This document shows positions 7,405-15,094 of a stretch of DNA of 18,123 bases, piece by piece (position 1 is the first letter of the stretch; every line of letters begins with the position of its first letter). The DNA is from Ardenticatenaceae bacterium. Its GTDB lineage: Bacteria > Chloroflexota > Anaerolineae > Promineifilales > Promineifilaceae. The stretch spans positions 1-18,123 of the forward strand of contig JACKBR010000070.1 in NCBI GenBank assembly GCA_020634495.1. The letters run 5' to 3'. The notes under the pieces were generated by a model, which was given only the letters and a program-made list of their open reading frames with translations, was not told where the DNA came from and ran no database searches. The position numbers were made by a program, and so were the translations under genes.

Positions 7405-8268
7405 TTAGTCCCAAGGATTTATGTAGCCTGGCTGACCTTCGTTCAGATTACTGCCATTATAAATTAACGGAGGTTGGTCATACATAGATGACCACATCCC
7501 ATCATCTCGGTTGTTAAATGTGATTCTAGGATCATTTTCGTCCATTTCTAACCGCAATGCAATAAACTGATTCAACACCTCAGGGGACATATATTGGTAT
7601 GGAATTTCTATCATTCTATTTGCAATTCTTTCGCCTGTGCCTGTCCAAAATTCAACATGGATATGTTCCTCAGAATCCTCAGTTGTACCTACAACTGTAT
7701 CGGGATTAACATTTTGACCAGTTTTTAACTCTGTCTGAGTTCCAGCAGACATATGGCCTATCATCATAAAGATATTTTCGCCAATTTTAATGACCACATA
7801 ACGTGGCTCATAAGCTGTCCAATCCGAGACCCAGGCAATTTCACCTTGAATTCCAGCCATAACCTCTGTACCTGATGAAGCTATCAAATCAAGTCCTCCA
7901 TGAAACCCTTGACTGTAAGCATAACTGGGTCCACTCCCATCAAGGTTAAAAGCAAAGTTGGTGTTCCCATACAACTGGATAGCCTCAACATTTTCTGGAT
8001 CGATCCAAAGCTGGGTCACTTTAGGAGTTGGTGGAGGGGTTAAAGGCTTTGAACCGCCATTGCAATTACCCGGCATAGCTGCGTTTAATCCGGGATCGTA
8101 ACACACATGGCCGGTGGGGTCTGTATAACGAATTGGGTTGTTTTGCACGTATGAGTAGCGGTTAAAGCTTTGGGGATTGGCAGGGTTTGGTACAATGGAA
8201 TCCGGTGTGAGCATGCGGTATATATAAGACCCTGTACTCTTAACCACCCGTTCCCCCTCATAGGCCAC
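7405..8268 (-). CDS. Orphan Rhs tip C: M23 (LytM-type) zinc endopeptidase
   Basis: The frame of 287 codons carries the Rhs core at residues 18-54 (RMLTPDSIVP...DPTGH), a Pro-rich linker (TPPPTPK) and a peptidase domain from about residue 90. The M23 zinc and catalytic motifs are visible: His123 and Asp127 in HGGLD, His172 in GHM, and His202/His204 in HIH. M23 enzymes cleave cross-link peptides of peptidoglycan, so the predicted target is the wall of a competitor. The GTG at 8268 has no clear ribosome site. An in-frame GTG at 8245..8247 has GAGGGG six bases upstream, so weak independent translation is possible. Without Rhs it has no delivery module. Recombinase pair 2 starts on the opposite strand just upstream. 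Confidence 0.8.
   Translation of the reverse strand: MAYEGERVVKSTGSYIYRMLTPDSIVPNPANPQSFNRYSYVQNNPIRYTDPTGHVCYDPGLNAAMPGNCNGGSKPLTPPPTPKVTQLWIDPENVEAIQLYGNTNFAFNLDGSGPSYAYSQGFHGGLDLIASSGTEVMAGIQGEIAWVSDWTAYEPRYVVIKIGENIFMMIGHMSAGTQTELKTGQNVNPDTVVGTTEDSEEHIHVEFWTGTGERIANRMIEIPYQYMSPEVLNQFIALRLEMDENDPRITFNNRDDGMWSSMYDQPPLIYNGSNLNEGQPGYINPWD
8107..8217 (-). repeat. Rhs core repeat, copy C
   Basis: This 37-codon copy is flanked on the right by GGTATA...TTAACC (8217..8245), the longer end type shared with copy A. The codons just before the core read K-S-T-G-S-Y-I. Copy C and copy E have Met after the first Arg where A, B and D have Phe. Confidence 0.85.
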
Positions 8269-8276
8269 AACTAGCG

Positions 8277-8332
8277 GCCTCCTAAAGGTAGAATGGTTTT
8301 TGTCAGAAAACTATCCCTACCAAATAGGAGGC
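8277..8332. promoter_or_regulatory. Imperfect palindrome 2 holding the RBS of recombinase pair 2
   Basis: GCCTCCTA (8277..8284) pairs with TAGGAGGC (8325..8332), GGTAG (8287..8291) with CTACC (8317..8321), and AATGGTTTT partly with AAAACTATC. The right arm contains AGGAGG, placed correctly for ATG 8339. TAGAATGGTT is present in the left arm as in the other two palindromes. Confidence 0.7.
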
Positions 8333-8338
8333 ACCAAA

Positions 8339-9271
8339 ATGGTCAACGAAATCCAGCTTTTTGTCAACTGGGTGCGGCGACGCAACAGCAAGGCGCGCAC
8401 CTGGCGCGATTACCGGCACGTCCTCAACCGGCTGCTCTCTGTCACCGGCGACAAGCCTCCCGGTGACGTTACCATTCACGACATCGACAACTTCCTGGTC
8501 ATGCTCGTCGAACAAGGTCTCCAGGCTTCCACCATTAACCGGCACCTGGCCACTGTCATCGCCTTCTACACCTTCCTGGCCGACGACAACCCCAGCATTA
8601 TTTGTCCGGTGCTGGACCAGCGCCATTTCCTGCGCAAACCGGAAAAACTGCCCCGGTCAGTGCCCATTGATGTCCAGCAGCAGTTCTTTGCCGTCATCGA
8701 GGATGTGCGGGACAGAGCGATGTTTTTGCTCATGTTAAGATGCGGTCTCAGAATTGCCGAGGTGGCCAACTTACAACTGCCGGACTTGTTTCTGGCGGAC
8801 ACGCCGCCAAGATTGCGGGTGTTGGGCAAGAACAGCAAGGAGCGCACGGTTTACCTCTCCCCCCAGGTGATGACGGCCGTTTCCACCTACCTGGCGCAAC
8901 GGCCGTCTGTCCCCAGCACCTTCCTCTTCCTCAGCTATCAACAAGACGGCCTCTCCACCACCGCCATCCACAAGCGACTGATGAAATATCGTATCCAGGC
9001 GGGCGTTCACCTCACGGCGCACCAGCTGCGCCATAGTTTTGCTAATGATTTGGTCGATGTGGGCGTGCCCGTGACCACTGTGCAGAAACTCATGGGCCAC
9101 GCCTGGATTGCCACCACGCAGCGGTATCTGGATGCCAACGACCACAAGGTGCAGGCCGAGTTCTACGCCGCGGCCGAGCAGCTGGACCAATGGCAGATGG
9201 ACGCAGCCCTGGCTGAGGACGAGACTGGAGAACAGGTCGAAGCACAACAAGTTGAGGCGGTGCTGTCATGA
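8339..9271 (+). CDS. Tyrosine recombinase 2a (XerC/D-like)
   Basis: This 310-residue recombinase starts at ATG 8339 with TAGGAGGC upstream; the upstream TTG extension at 8300 lies inside the palindrome and is rejected. Catalytic residues fall at the same positions as in 1a: Arg138 (GLRIAE), Lys164/167 (GKNSKER), His228/Arg231 (HQLRH), His254 (GHAW) and Tyr263. The first ~285 residues align with 1a and 3a without gaps. The C-terminus is about 22 residues longer, an acidic and Gln-rich tail not present in 3a. It overlaps 2b by ATGA. It is clearly homologous to 1a but diverged throughout, so the array was not formed by a recent tandem duplication. Confidence 0.92.
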   Translation: MVNEIQLFVNWVRRRNSKARTWRDYRHVLNRLLSVTGDKPPGDVTIHDIDNFLVMLVEQGLQASTINRHLATVIAFYTFLADDNPSIICPVLDQRHFLRKPEKLPRSVPIDVQQQFFAVIEDVRDRAMFLLMLRCGLRIAEVANLQLPDLFLADTPPRLRVLGKNSKERTVYLSPQVMTAVSTYLAQRPSVPSTFLFLSYQQDGLSTTAIHKRLMKYRIQAGVHLTAHQLRHSFANDLVDVGVPVTTVQKLMGHAWIATTQRYLDANDHKVQAEFYAAAEQLDQWQMDAALAEDETGEQVEAQQVEAVLS

Positions 9272-10887
9272 GCTTTACACCAAAATATGAGTCGGCTGCA
9301 GCGTGGTACACGGCCATCCTGAAGAACAGCCGTAAGTCCAAACTGCCGCCAAACTACCCCCAACCACAACCACCGGCCGCCTGGCCGGAAGAAAACGTCG
9401 CCCTGCTAGAGCGGTATCTGCTCTGGCTCTACGCCGACAACGCCTCGCTGGTCAGCATCCAGAACTTCTACCTGCCCATCGCCGGGCATATCCTGGGCTA
9501 CCATTTGCAGCCCCACCCCACGCTGGATTTAGAAGAGGGGTTCCAGCCCGTCCTGGACTACCTCCAGGCCAAGCAGGTGAGCCAGCGCTGGTTAGACATG
9601 GCCCACCGCGCCCACAACCGCTTTCGTCGCTTTATGCACCAGGAACGAGGGTTAGCTCAACTGCCGGACACTTTGCAAGACCTGTCGCCACGCCTCAAGC
9701 GGTACCAGGATGGGCTGCCAGACTGGTTGGTGCACCAACTGTGCCAATACCAGCAGATACGCCAGGCTAACTGGCGGCCGTCTAGGATAAAAGGAGCCAT
9801 CATTAATTTCTGGCGCAGCCACACCCAGCTGTGGCGCTGGATGTTTGCCAACTATGGGGATGAGATTGAAAGCGTGAGCGACATCCAGCGCCGTCATATT
9901 TATGCTTTCATCGATGACGAACTGGAAGCGGGCTATGGCATTCGCACCATCAATCTGGACATCCGCGCCTTTCAAGCCACGCTTCGTTTTCTCCAGGAGC
10001 GGGAGTATGAGGTGCCGCAAGCCTTGCTGCGGCAGGCGGGGTTACGCGAACCGGCCGACCTGCCCCGCTTCCTCACCGACGAGCAAATTGCCCGGCTGCA
10101 AGCGGCGATTGAGCGGCGGGTGACAGCCGCCAACACCCCGGCCAGGCAGCGCAATGCTCTCCTGGACAGGGCGCTGTTTTACTTGCTGTGGCAGGCGGGT
10201 CTGCGGGGAGCGGAACTCAAAGATTTGGAGCTGAAGGACCTTTCGCTAGCCAACCAGCAGCTAATGGTGCGCGGTGGCAAGGGATTGAAAGACCGTACCC
10301 TTTACCTGACCGACCGCATCTGCCTGGCGCTCAAGGCGTATCTGGCCCAACGTGGCACGGGCTATACTGACCATCTTTTCCTCTACCGGCATGAGCCGAT
10401 GAAAGCTGAACTGGTGCGCAACCGCATCAAGGCGGCGGGGAAGCGGGCTGGGGTGAAGGTGACGCCACATATGTTACGCCATACGTTCGGGACGCAGTTG
10501 GTCAATGCGGGCTGCACCATCACCACGATCCAGGCGTTGTTGGGGCACAAGCGGCTGAGCACGACGCTCATTTACAGCCAGATTCACAACCAGACGGTGG
10601 CCGAGGATTACTTTACCGCCATGGAAAAGGTGGAGCAGCGGTTGGCAGAACAGCTGCCGCCACCGCAACAGGATGGGGAGAGTTCGCTCTCAAACGGCAC
10701 AACCAGCCACTTGCTGACGCTGGTGGACGGCCTGAACCAGGACCCCTTAACCGACAGCCAGCAGGCATTGGTCACTGAGTTGCAGCAGGGGTTGGCTGCT
10801 TTGGTGCAGGGAACGAATGGGGCTGCCAAACCTTTGCTTGTTAACGAGCCAGCGAGGTACTTGGAACAGCCAATACCCTTGCCCTAA
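9268..10887 (+). CDS. Tyrosine recombinase 2b (long form)
   Basis: This 539-residue partner starts at the ATG of the ATGA overlap with 2a. The extended N-terminal half contains LPIAGHILGYHLQPH and RQANWRPSR, also found in 1b and 3b. The catalytic domain shows Arg313 (AGLRGAE), Lys338/341 (GGKGLKDR), His401/Arg404 (HMLRHTF), His427 (LLGH) and Tyr436. The C-terminal HLLTLVDGL...PLTDSQQALVTELQQGL tail is conserved. It probably forms a heteromeric synaptic complex with 2a at sites in the same module. The gene ends just before R3. Confidence 0.9.
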   Translation: MSFTPKYESAAAWYTAILKNSRKSKLPPNYPQPQPPAAWPEENVALLERYLLWLYADNASLVSIQNFYLPIAGHILGYHLQPHPTLDLEEGFQPVLDYLQAKQVSQRWLDMAHRAHNRFRRFMHQERGLAQLPDTLQDLSPRLKRYQDGLPDWLVHQLCQYQQIRQANWRPSRIKGAIINFWRSHTQLWRWMFANYGDEIESVSDIQRRHIYAFIDDELEAGYGIRTINLDIRAFQATLRFLQEREYEVPQALLRQAGLREPADLPRFLTDEQIARLQAAIERRVTAANTPARQRNALLDRALFYLLWQAGLRGAELKDLELKDLSLANQQLMVRGGKGLKDRTLYLTDRICLALKAYLAQRGTGYTDHLFLYRHEPMKAELVRNRIKAAGKRAGVKVTPHMLRHTFGTQLVNAGCTITTIQALLGHKRLSTTLIYSQIHNQTVAEDYFTAMEKVEQRLAEQLPPPQQDGESSLSNGTTSHLLTLVDGLNQDPLTDSQQALVTELQQGLAALVQGTNGAAKPLLVNEPARYLEQPIPLP

Positions 10888-11042
10888 ACAAGATATGGGA
10901 AGAGGGAGCCTCGGTTTTTTCTTTGGTTCCTTTCTTTTTGGGCGAGTCCAAAAAGAAAGAACAAAAGATTGCTGCATACAAAACTTGCGATGGGCGAGAC
11001 AAGTGGCCCGCTGTGAAAACCTATCCGCAGCAAGGACAAACT
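10888..11042. repeat. Non-coding junction element R3
   Basis: R3 runs from the end of recombinase 2b to the stop of immunity D. It contains GGGAGCCTCGG, a T run, and a perfect 12-bp stem (10930..10941 with 10948..10959) closing GCGAGT. The segment with TTGCTGCATAC and GATGGGCGAGACAAGTGG follows, then one terminal AGCA motif (11029..11032) ten bases before the immunity-D stop complement. It is the closest relative of R1. The hairpin is not followed directly by a T run in either direction, so it is not a textbook terminator. Confidence 0.75.
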
Positions 11043-11765
11043 TCACTTTTTCTGATGCAGTTGTTGTAAATATTCGAGATTCAGGTAAGCCTCTACTTTT
11101 TGACGATTGCTTATGTGGTTTGGGTTCATATAATCAAAAGGGGCTTCTTGCAAAATCAGAGTAACCCCTCCTAATTCTTCAACAGGCTTGGCCTTGAAAA
11201 CTGGAGCGGACAACAACTTGCTTTTACCCCCAAATCTTTGAACCCAATCTGGTCCAAAGAAGTTAAACCACTCAATTGCCACTGGTACTTTGTCTGTATC
11301 AATTTTTTTTCTTAATTGTCTACGTTCAGGAGAGCTATTAATCTCGCCGCTCTTGTTTCCATATCCATAGTAAGGCAAAAATATCTTGAGACAAAAATTG
11401 AAAATATCCTGCAACTGACCAAAGATTAGGGTTGGTTCAATTCCTATAAGATGTTTATAATCAAACCCAATTCGTAAAGTATCTGGAAACTTACTATGCT
11501 TGTACTCTTTGTCGTTAGTTGTAACCCTTAAAACTATTCCGTTTAAGGATTTTAGACCTACAGCCATTCCCTCTTCATTACCCCAAGCTTTTAATTCGTT
11601 TCTTAAGCTAACTGGCGAAAGAACAACTTCTTTTCCAGCCAATATTTTAGGCATATAGTTGTTACCGTATTGATGAAGAAACTCATTAATTTCCAAGACA
11701 ATTTTTGTCGGATCATGTTTGCCATAGGCCCAAAAAATTAGATTATATTCTGTTGGAAGTAACAT
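11043..11765 (-). CDS. Candidate cytoplasmic immunity protein for tip D
   Basis: The frame is open further upstream, overlapping tip D, but ATG 11763..11765 is preferred: AGAGGA lies six bases upstream and it begins 11 bp after tip D stops. The 240-residue product (MLLPTEYNLIFWAYGKHDP...) has no signal peptide or membrane helix and is predicted to be cytoplasmic. This fits a partner for a nuclease. The N-terminal pattern Y-N-L-I-x-W-A-Y-G-K is faintly like Imm52, which is linked to Tox-REase-5 toxins in the literature I recall; this is a weak suggestion. The immunity role rests on position and matching topology. The gene is AT-rich relative to the flanking recombinases. Confidence 0.6.
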   Translation of the reverse strand: MLLPTEYNLIFWAYGKHDPTKIVLEINEFLHQYGNNYMPKILAGKEVVLSPVSLRNELKAWGNEEGMAVGLKSLNGIVLRVTTNDKEYKHSKFPDTLRIGFDYKHLIGIEPTLIFGQLQDIFNFCLKIFLPYYGYGNKSGEINSSPERRQLRKKIDTDKVPVAIEWFNFFGPDWVQRFGGKSKLLSAPVFKAKPVEELGGVTLILQEAPFDYMNPNHISNRQKVEAYLNLEYLQQLHQKK

Positions 11766-11776
11766 AAATAGTCCTC

Positions 11777-12670
11777 TTAAGGCATTCGCGGTGTATAAAT
11801 AACGTCTATCCCAGTGATATTTTCTTGCTCTAACGCCTCGCGCCAAAGATTCGCTGCCGCTTCATCGCTAAAATGCCATTGGATGTTTATTCCACCTGCT
11901 GCCTCAATTTGGTTTCGTGCTTGTTGAATCTTGCTATTATAAGCTCCGGAATTAGTTCCATAAACCATTCCCTTTACGAATCCTTCACTCCAGTCCTTAG
12001 CATCTAATAATACCATTTCACTGATATTTCCAGCATCATTTATTGTGCCTATAGCTCCATCAAAATCGACACCATTAAATCTAAACTCTAATCCTTCAAC
12101 ACCAGTAATTTGAGATTGATATCTTGCCCAGGCATCATCTGGGAAGTATTTAGAGACCCAATGACCGATAGCATTTCCGGCTTCATCAGACCACCCTGCC
12201 GGAATAAACCGGGTGGCCGCACGAGCAATGTTATCCCCCCATGCAGCGGGTATAAGAGGTAACATTCCCGCCGAATCATACCATTGAAAACCGTCACTTA
12301 AAGCTATTGCCCAATCGGCAGGTTCCCATAAGATCCCGGCTGCATTTTTGAAGAATTCTCCATAGTAATAACCGTTGGTATACTTATCCATAAAGCCTGG
12401 CAAGTAGGCTCCGGCTACTTGTAGCACGTCCGCCGTAGCACTCATCCCTGCTTGTCCCCCAACGACGAGACACTGCCCTGGTTTGCAATGACCAGATGGA
12501 TCGTTGAAGTTAATTGGATTATTTTCTACATAGCTGTAGCGGTTGTAGCTTTGTGGATTGGCGGGGTTTGGTACAATTGTATCTGCACTGGCAAAGCGGT
12601 TAAGAGTTGACCGGAAACACGAACCCAGAATCCTCTGGGTGGCTTGACATAAATTGTTAATGACCTCCAT
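11777..12670 (-). CDS. Orphan Rhs tip D: Tox-REase-5-like nuclease
   Basis: The frame of 297 codons starts at an ATG inside palindrome 3 without a ribosome site. The Rhs core occupies residues 25-61, then a ~130-residue Gly/Ala/aromatic linker, then a toxin domain from about 190. The domain has VDFDG (Asp204), LLDAK (Asp223, Lys225), a Gln-containing helix (KIQQARNQIEAAGG) and INIQWHFSDEAAA, ending ITGIDVIYTP. This order matches restriction-endonuclease-fold toxins of the Tox-REase-5 type: an acidic residue, then D/E-x-K, then Q-x-x-A-A and a W-H-F strand. It probably cuts DNA in the target cytoplasm. The Rhs delivery part is missing, so it is a stored cassette unless recombined with the Rhs gene to the right. 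Confidence 0.75.
   Translation of the reverse strand: MEVINNLCQATQRILGSCFRSTLNRFASADTIVPNPANPQSYNRYSYVENNPINFNDPSGHCKPGQCLVVGGQAGMSATADVLQVAGAYLPGFMDKYTNGYYYGEFFKNAAGILWEPADWAIALSDGFQWYDSAGMLPLIPAAWGDNIARAATRFIPAGWSDEAGNAIGHWVSKYFPDDAWARYQSQITGVEGLEFRFNGVDFDGAIGTINDAGNISEMVLLDAKDWSEGFVKGMVYGTNSGAYNSKIQQARNQIEAAGGINIQWHFSDEAAANLWREALEQENITGIDVIYTPRMP
12488..12598 (-). repeat. Rhs core repeat, copy D
   Basis: This 37-codon copy is flanked by the compact GGTTAA-GAG-TTGACC end (12598..12612) as in copy B, and contains GGTACAAT on the plus strand. It is the nearest silent copy to the expressed Rhs gene, 3715 bp from the equivalent base of copy E. Confidence 0.85.
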
Positions 12671-12719
12671 GAGATAGAATGGTTGCTCTCTACTTCAACC
12701 AATTTCATCTTATGGAGGT
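12663..12719. promoter_or_regulatory. Imperfect palindrome 3 holding the RBS of recombinase pair 3
   Basis: ACCTCCAT (12663..12670) pairs with ATGGAGGT (12712..12719), and AGATAGAATGGTTG (12672..12685) pairs imperfectly with CAACCAATTTCATCT (12696..12710). The right arm provides GGAGG for ATG 12726. Both arms differ from palindromes 1 and 2, yet pairing across the ribosome site is kept. TTGACA occurs just upstream (12644..12649), but no -10 box is well spaced from it. Confidence 0.7.
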
Positions 12720-12725
12720 TTTCTA

Positions 12726-13586
12726 ATGTTCAGCGACATTGACCGCTTTGTCAAATGGCTGCGCCGCCGCAATCCCCATGCCGACACCGCCAAGAGTTAC
12801 CAGTATCATCTACGCAAATTCACCGAAGTCGTCGGCGACTGTGCCCCCACCGACGTCACCTTGTACGACATTGACGACTTCATCGCGTTCCAGGCCGAGC
12901 GTGGCCTCAAAAGCAGCTCCATCAACCGCAGTTTAACGGCCGTTACCTCCCTCTACCGCTTCCTCGCCGACGAAGAGCCCACTTTAGAATGCCCCGTCCT
13001 GCGCCACCGCCACTGGCTGCGCGACCACCAGCGACTGCCCCGTGCAGTGCCTAAAGAAGAAGTGGAAAAGCTGTTTGCCGTCATTGAGGATTTGCGCGAC
13101 AAAGCCATCTTCCTCCTCATGCTGCGCAGCGGGCTGCGCGTTTCCGAAGTGGCCCGGCTCACTCTGCGCGACCTCTTTCTGGCCGAAAGCCCGCCCCGGC
13201 TGCGGATTCATGGCAAAAATGACCGGGAACGGTCAGTCTACCTCTCGGCGGCAACGGCGTTGGCACTGAATGCGTACCTGGAAGCAAGGCCAAAAGTGGA
13301 AAATGACACGGTCTTTCTCACCTACGCCGGGGCAGGGATCGGGGTGCGGGGCATCCAGAAGCGGTTACAGCAGTACCGCCAGCTGGCAGGCATAGAGCTT
13401 ACCGCCCACCAGCTTCGGCACAACTTTGCCAACAACCTCGTCCTGGCCGACGTGCCCGTCACCTCCATCCAAAAGCTGCTGGGGCACGTCTGGGTGGGCA
13501 CCACCCAAAACTACATCGCCGCCAATGATGCCAAAGTGAAAGCAGACTTCATCAAAGCAACTGAATGGCTGGAGGCGTGGCAATGA
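12726..13586 (+). CDS. Tyrosine recombinase 3a (XerC/D-like)
   Basis: This 286-residue recombinase starts at ATG 12726, seven bases after GGAGG in palindrome 3. The active-site set is complete: Arg138 (GLRVSE), Lys164 (GKNDRER), His228/Arg231 (HQLRH), His254 (LLGHVW) and Tyr263. It is collinear with 1a and 2a through the catalytic domain, and lacks the C-terminal extension of 2a. It overlaps 3b by ATGA. This pair lies closest to the expressed Rhs gene, so it is the best candidate for the enzyme of the most recent cassette event, but that is inference. Confidence 0.92.
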   Translation: MFSDIDRFVKWLRRRNPHADTAKSYQYHLRKFTEVVGDCAPTDVTLYDIDDFIAFQAERGLKSSSINRSLTAVTSLYRFLADEEPTLECPVLRHRHWLRDHQRLPRAVPKEEVEKLFAVIEDLRDKAIFLLMLRSGLRVSEVARLTLRDLFLAESPPRLRIHGKNDRERSVYLSAATALALNAYLEARPKVENDTVFLTYAGAGIGVRGIQKRLQQYRQLAGIELTAHQLRHNFANNLVLADVPVTSIQKLLGHVWVGTTQNYIAANDAKVKADFIKATEWLEAWQ

Positions 13587-15094
13587 GCGAGAAGCGAACC
13601 TTTCCCACGACTGCGGCCGTGCGGTATGACCGGGCGTTGAATAAAAGTTTGAAGCTCAATCCGCCGCCGCCTCATCTGGTGGTGCCGCACTTTTCTAGCT
13701 GCTGGCCTGCGGAAAATGTCACCTTTCTGGAGCAGTACCGAGATTGGCTCGTGGGCATTGGCGCGGCCGAGGCGGTCATCAACCAACACCGCCTGCCAAT
13801 GGCCGGGCATGTGTTGGGACTCAATCTCAAACCGCACCCAGAGCTGGATTTAGTCACCGACCTGGACAAGGCGGTCTGCTTCATTGAAGCCAGACCGACA
13901 AGTAAAAGCTGGCAGCGAAATTGTCGCCACTCGCTCACCTGGTTTTGCCGTTTTGTGAAGGAGCAGCGGGGGTTGGTTATCCGCGACCAATTTTCTTTTG
14001 GCGACGTGGCCCGGTTCCAGAAGGGTCTACCTGAGTGGCTCATTGCTCAGTTGACCAAATATCTGCACATTCGCCAGGCCAACTGGCGGCCGTCTCGCCT
14101 CGCCCAAATGACGACCCAGTTTTGGCATAAAGCTACTCGCATTTGGCGCTGGCTCTTTGAACAGACTGACATTCAGGCACCCCAAGACGTGACCCGCGAC
14201 CATCTATTTGCCTTCATCGATGAGCAGCTTGTGGCCGGGTACAAGGTGGCCACCATCAATCTCCATCTGCACACCTTTCAGGGGACGCTCCACTTTTTAC
14301 AGGAGCAGGGGATAGCCGTGCCCAATGCCGTGCTGACGCTGCCGGGACTGAAAAAGCCGCAGTCGCTACCCCGTTTTTTGATAGAGGCGCAGATGGTAGC
14401 CCTCAAAACAGACCTTGACCAGCGGGTGGAGCAGGCCAGGACAAGAGTTGCCATCAGGAATGCGCTCCTTGACCGAGCCATCTTTTACCTGCTGTGGCAG
14501 TGTGGCCTTCGCGTCGGTGAGCTGGAGGATTTACAGCAGACGGATGTGGATTTGGCGGCCGGAGTGGTGCTCATTCGAGCCGCCAAGGGGTTGAAGGACA
14601 GGTCTGTTTACCTGACTAAACGGGTCACTGAGGCCATTGAACAATATCTTGAGGTGCGTGGCCCGGCGTTGAGTGACCATCTGTTCATCTACCGGCACAA
14701 GCCGCTGTCGAAAGACCTGGTGCGCAACCGCATCAAGGCAGCGGGCAAGCGCACTGGCGTGAAGATGACGCCGCACATGCTGCGCCATACCTTTGCCACG
14801 CAGTTGGTCAATGCTGGGGCGAAGGTGACGACGATTCAGGCGTTGTTGGGGCATGTGCGGCTGAACACGACGATGACGTATGCCCGTGTGCATGACCAAA
14901 CGGTAATGGTTGACTTTTTTCGGGCAATGGAGCAGATTGAAGGGGTGCAAACGGCCGTTTTCGGTCCAGCAACGGTTACCCAAAACGCTCTTGCTTTGCT
15001 GGATAAGCTAGGGCAGGATGGATTGAATGATGAACAGCAACAGATTCTGGCTGAACTGCGCCGCTGTTTGGCGCAACCGACGATAGCTAGCTGA
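13583..15094 (+). CDS. Tyrosine recombinase 3b (long form)
   Basis: This 503-residue partner of 3a starts at ATG 13583 (ATGA overlap), with GGAGG seven bases upstream; the longer frame from 13565 is rejected. The N-terminal half carries LPMAGHVLGLNLKPH and RQANWRPSR. Catalytic residues are Arg310 (CGLRVGE), Lys335/338 (AAKGLKDR), His398/Arg401 (HMLRHTF), His424 (LLGH) and Tyr433. The C-terminal tail is shorter than in 1b and 2b but keeps QNALALLDKL and NDEQQQILAEL. It is convergent with immunity E and ends at element R4, which holds a strong hairpin. Confidence 0.9.
   Translation: MSEKRTFPTTAAVRYDRALNKSLKLNPPPPHLVVPHFSSCWPAENVTFLEQYRDWLVGIGAAEAVINQHRLPMAGHVLGLNLKPHPELDLVTDLDKAVCFIEARPTSKSWQRNCRHSLTWFCRFVKEQRGLVIRDQFSFGDVARFQKGLPEWLIAQLTKYLHIRQANWRPSRLAQMTTQFWHKATRIWRWLFEQTDIQAPQDVTRDHLFAFIDEQLVAGYKVATINLHLHTFQGTLHFLQEQGIAVPNAVLTLPGLKKPQSLPRFLIEAQMVALKTDLDQRVEQARTRVAIRNALLDRAIFYLLWQCGLRVGELEDLQQTDVDLAAGVVLIRAAKGLKDRSVYLTKRVTEAIEQYLEVRGPALSDHLFIYRHKPLSKDLVRNRIKAAGKRTGVKMTPHMLRHTFATQLVNAGAKVTTIQALLGHVRLNTTMTYARVHDQTVMVDFFRAMEQIEGVQTAVFGPATVTQNALALLDKLGQDGLNDEQQQILAELRRCLAQPTIAS

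Noticed and set aside
3317..12680. TAGAAT in the palindromes as a -10 promoter box
   Set aside because: It is conserved, but no -35 hexamer lies at 16-18 bp in any of the three copies; TTGACA at 12644 is 25 bp away. It is kept only as a conserved motif.
3369..15094. Classical integron with IntI and attI
   Set aside because: The enzymes come in pairs and resemble Xer or Tn554-type proteins. No IntI-type extra patch between the catalytic motifs is evident in the short enzyme, and cassettes carry no canonical attC.
3369..15094. Recent tandem duplication of one recombinase-tip unit
   Set aside because: The three pairs align without gaps in the short enzyme but differ at many positions, and the tips and immunity genes are unrelated, so a recent copy-paste is excluded.
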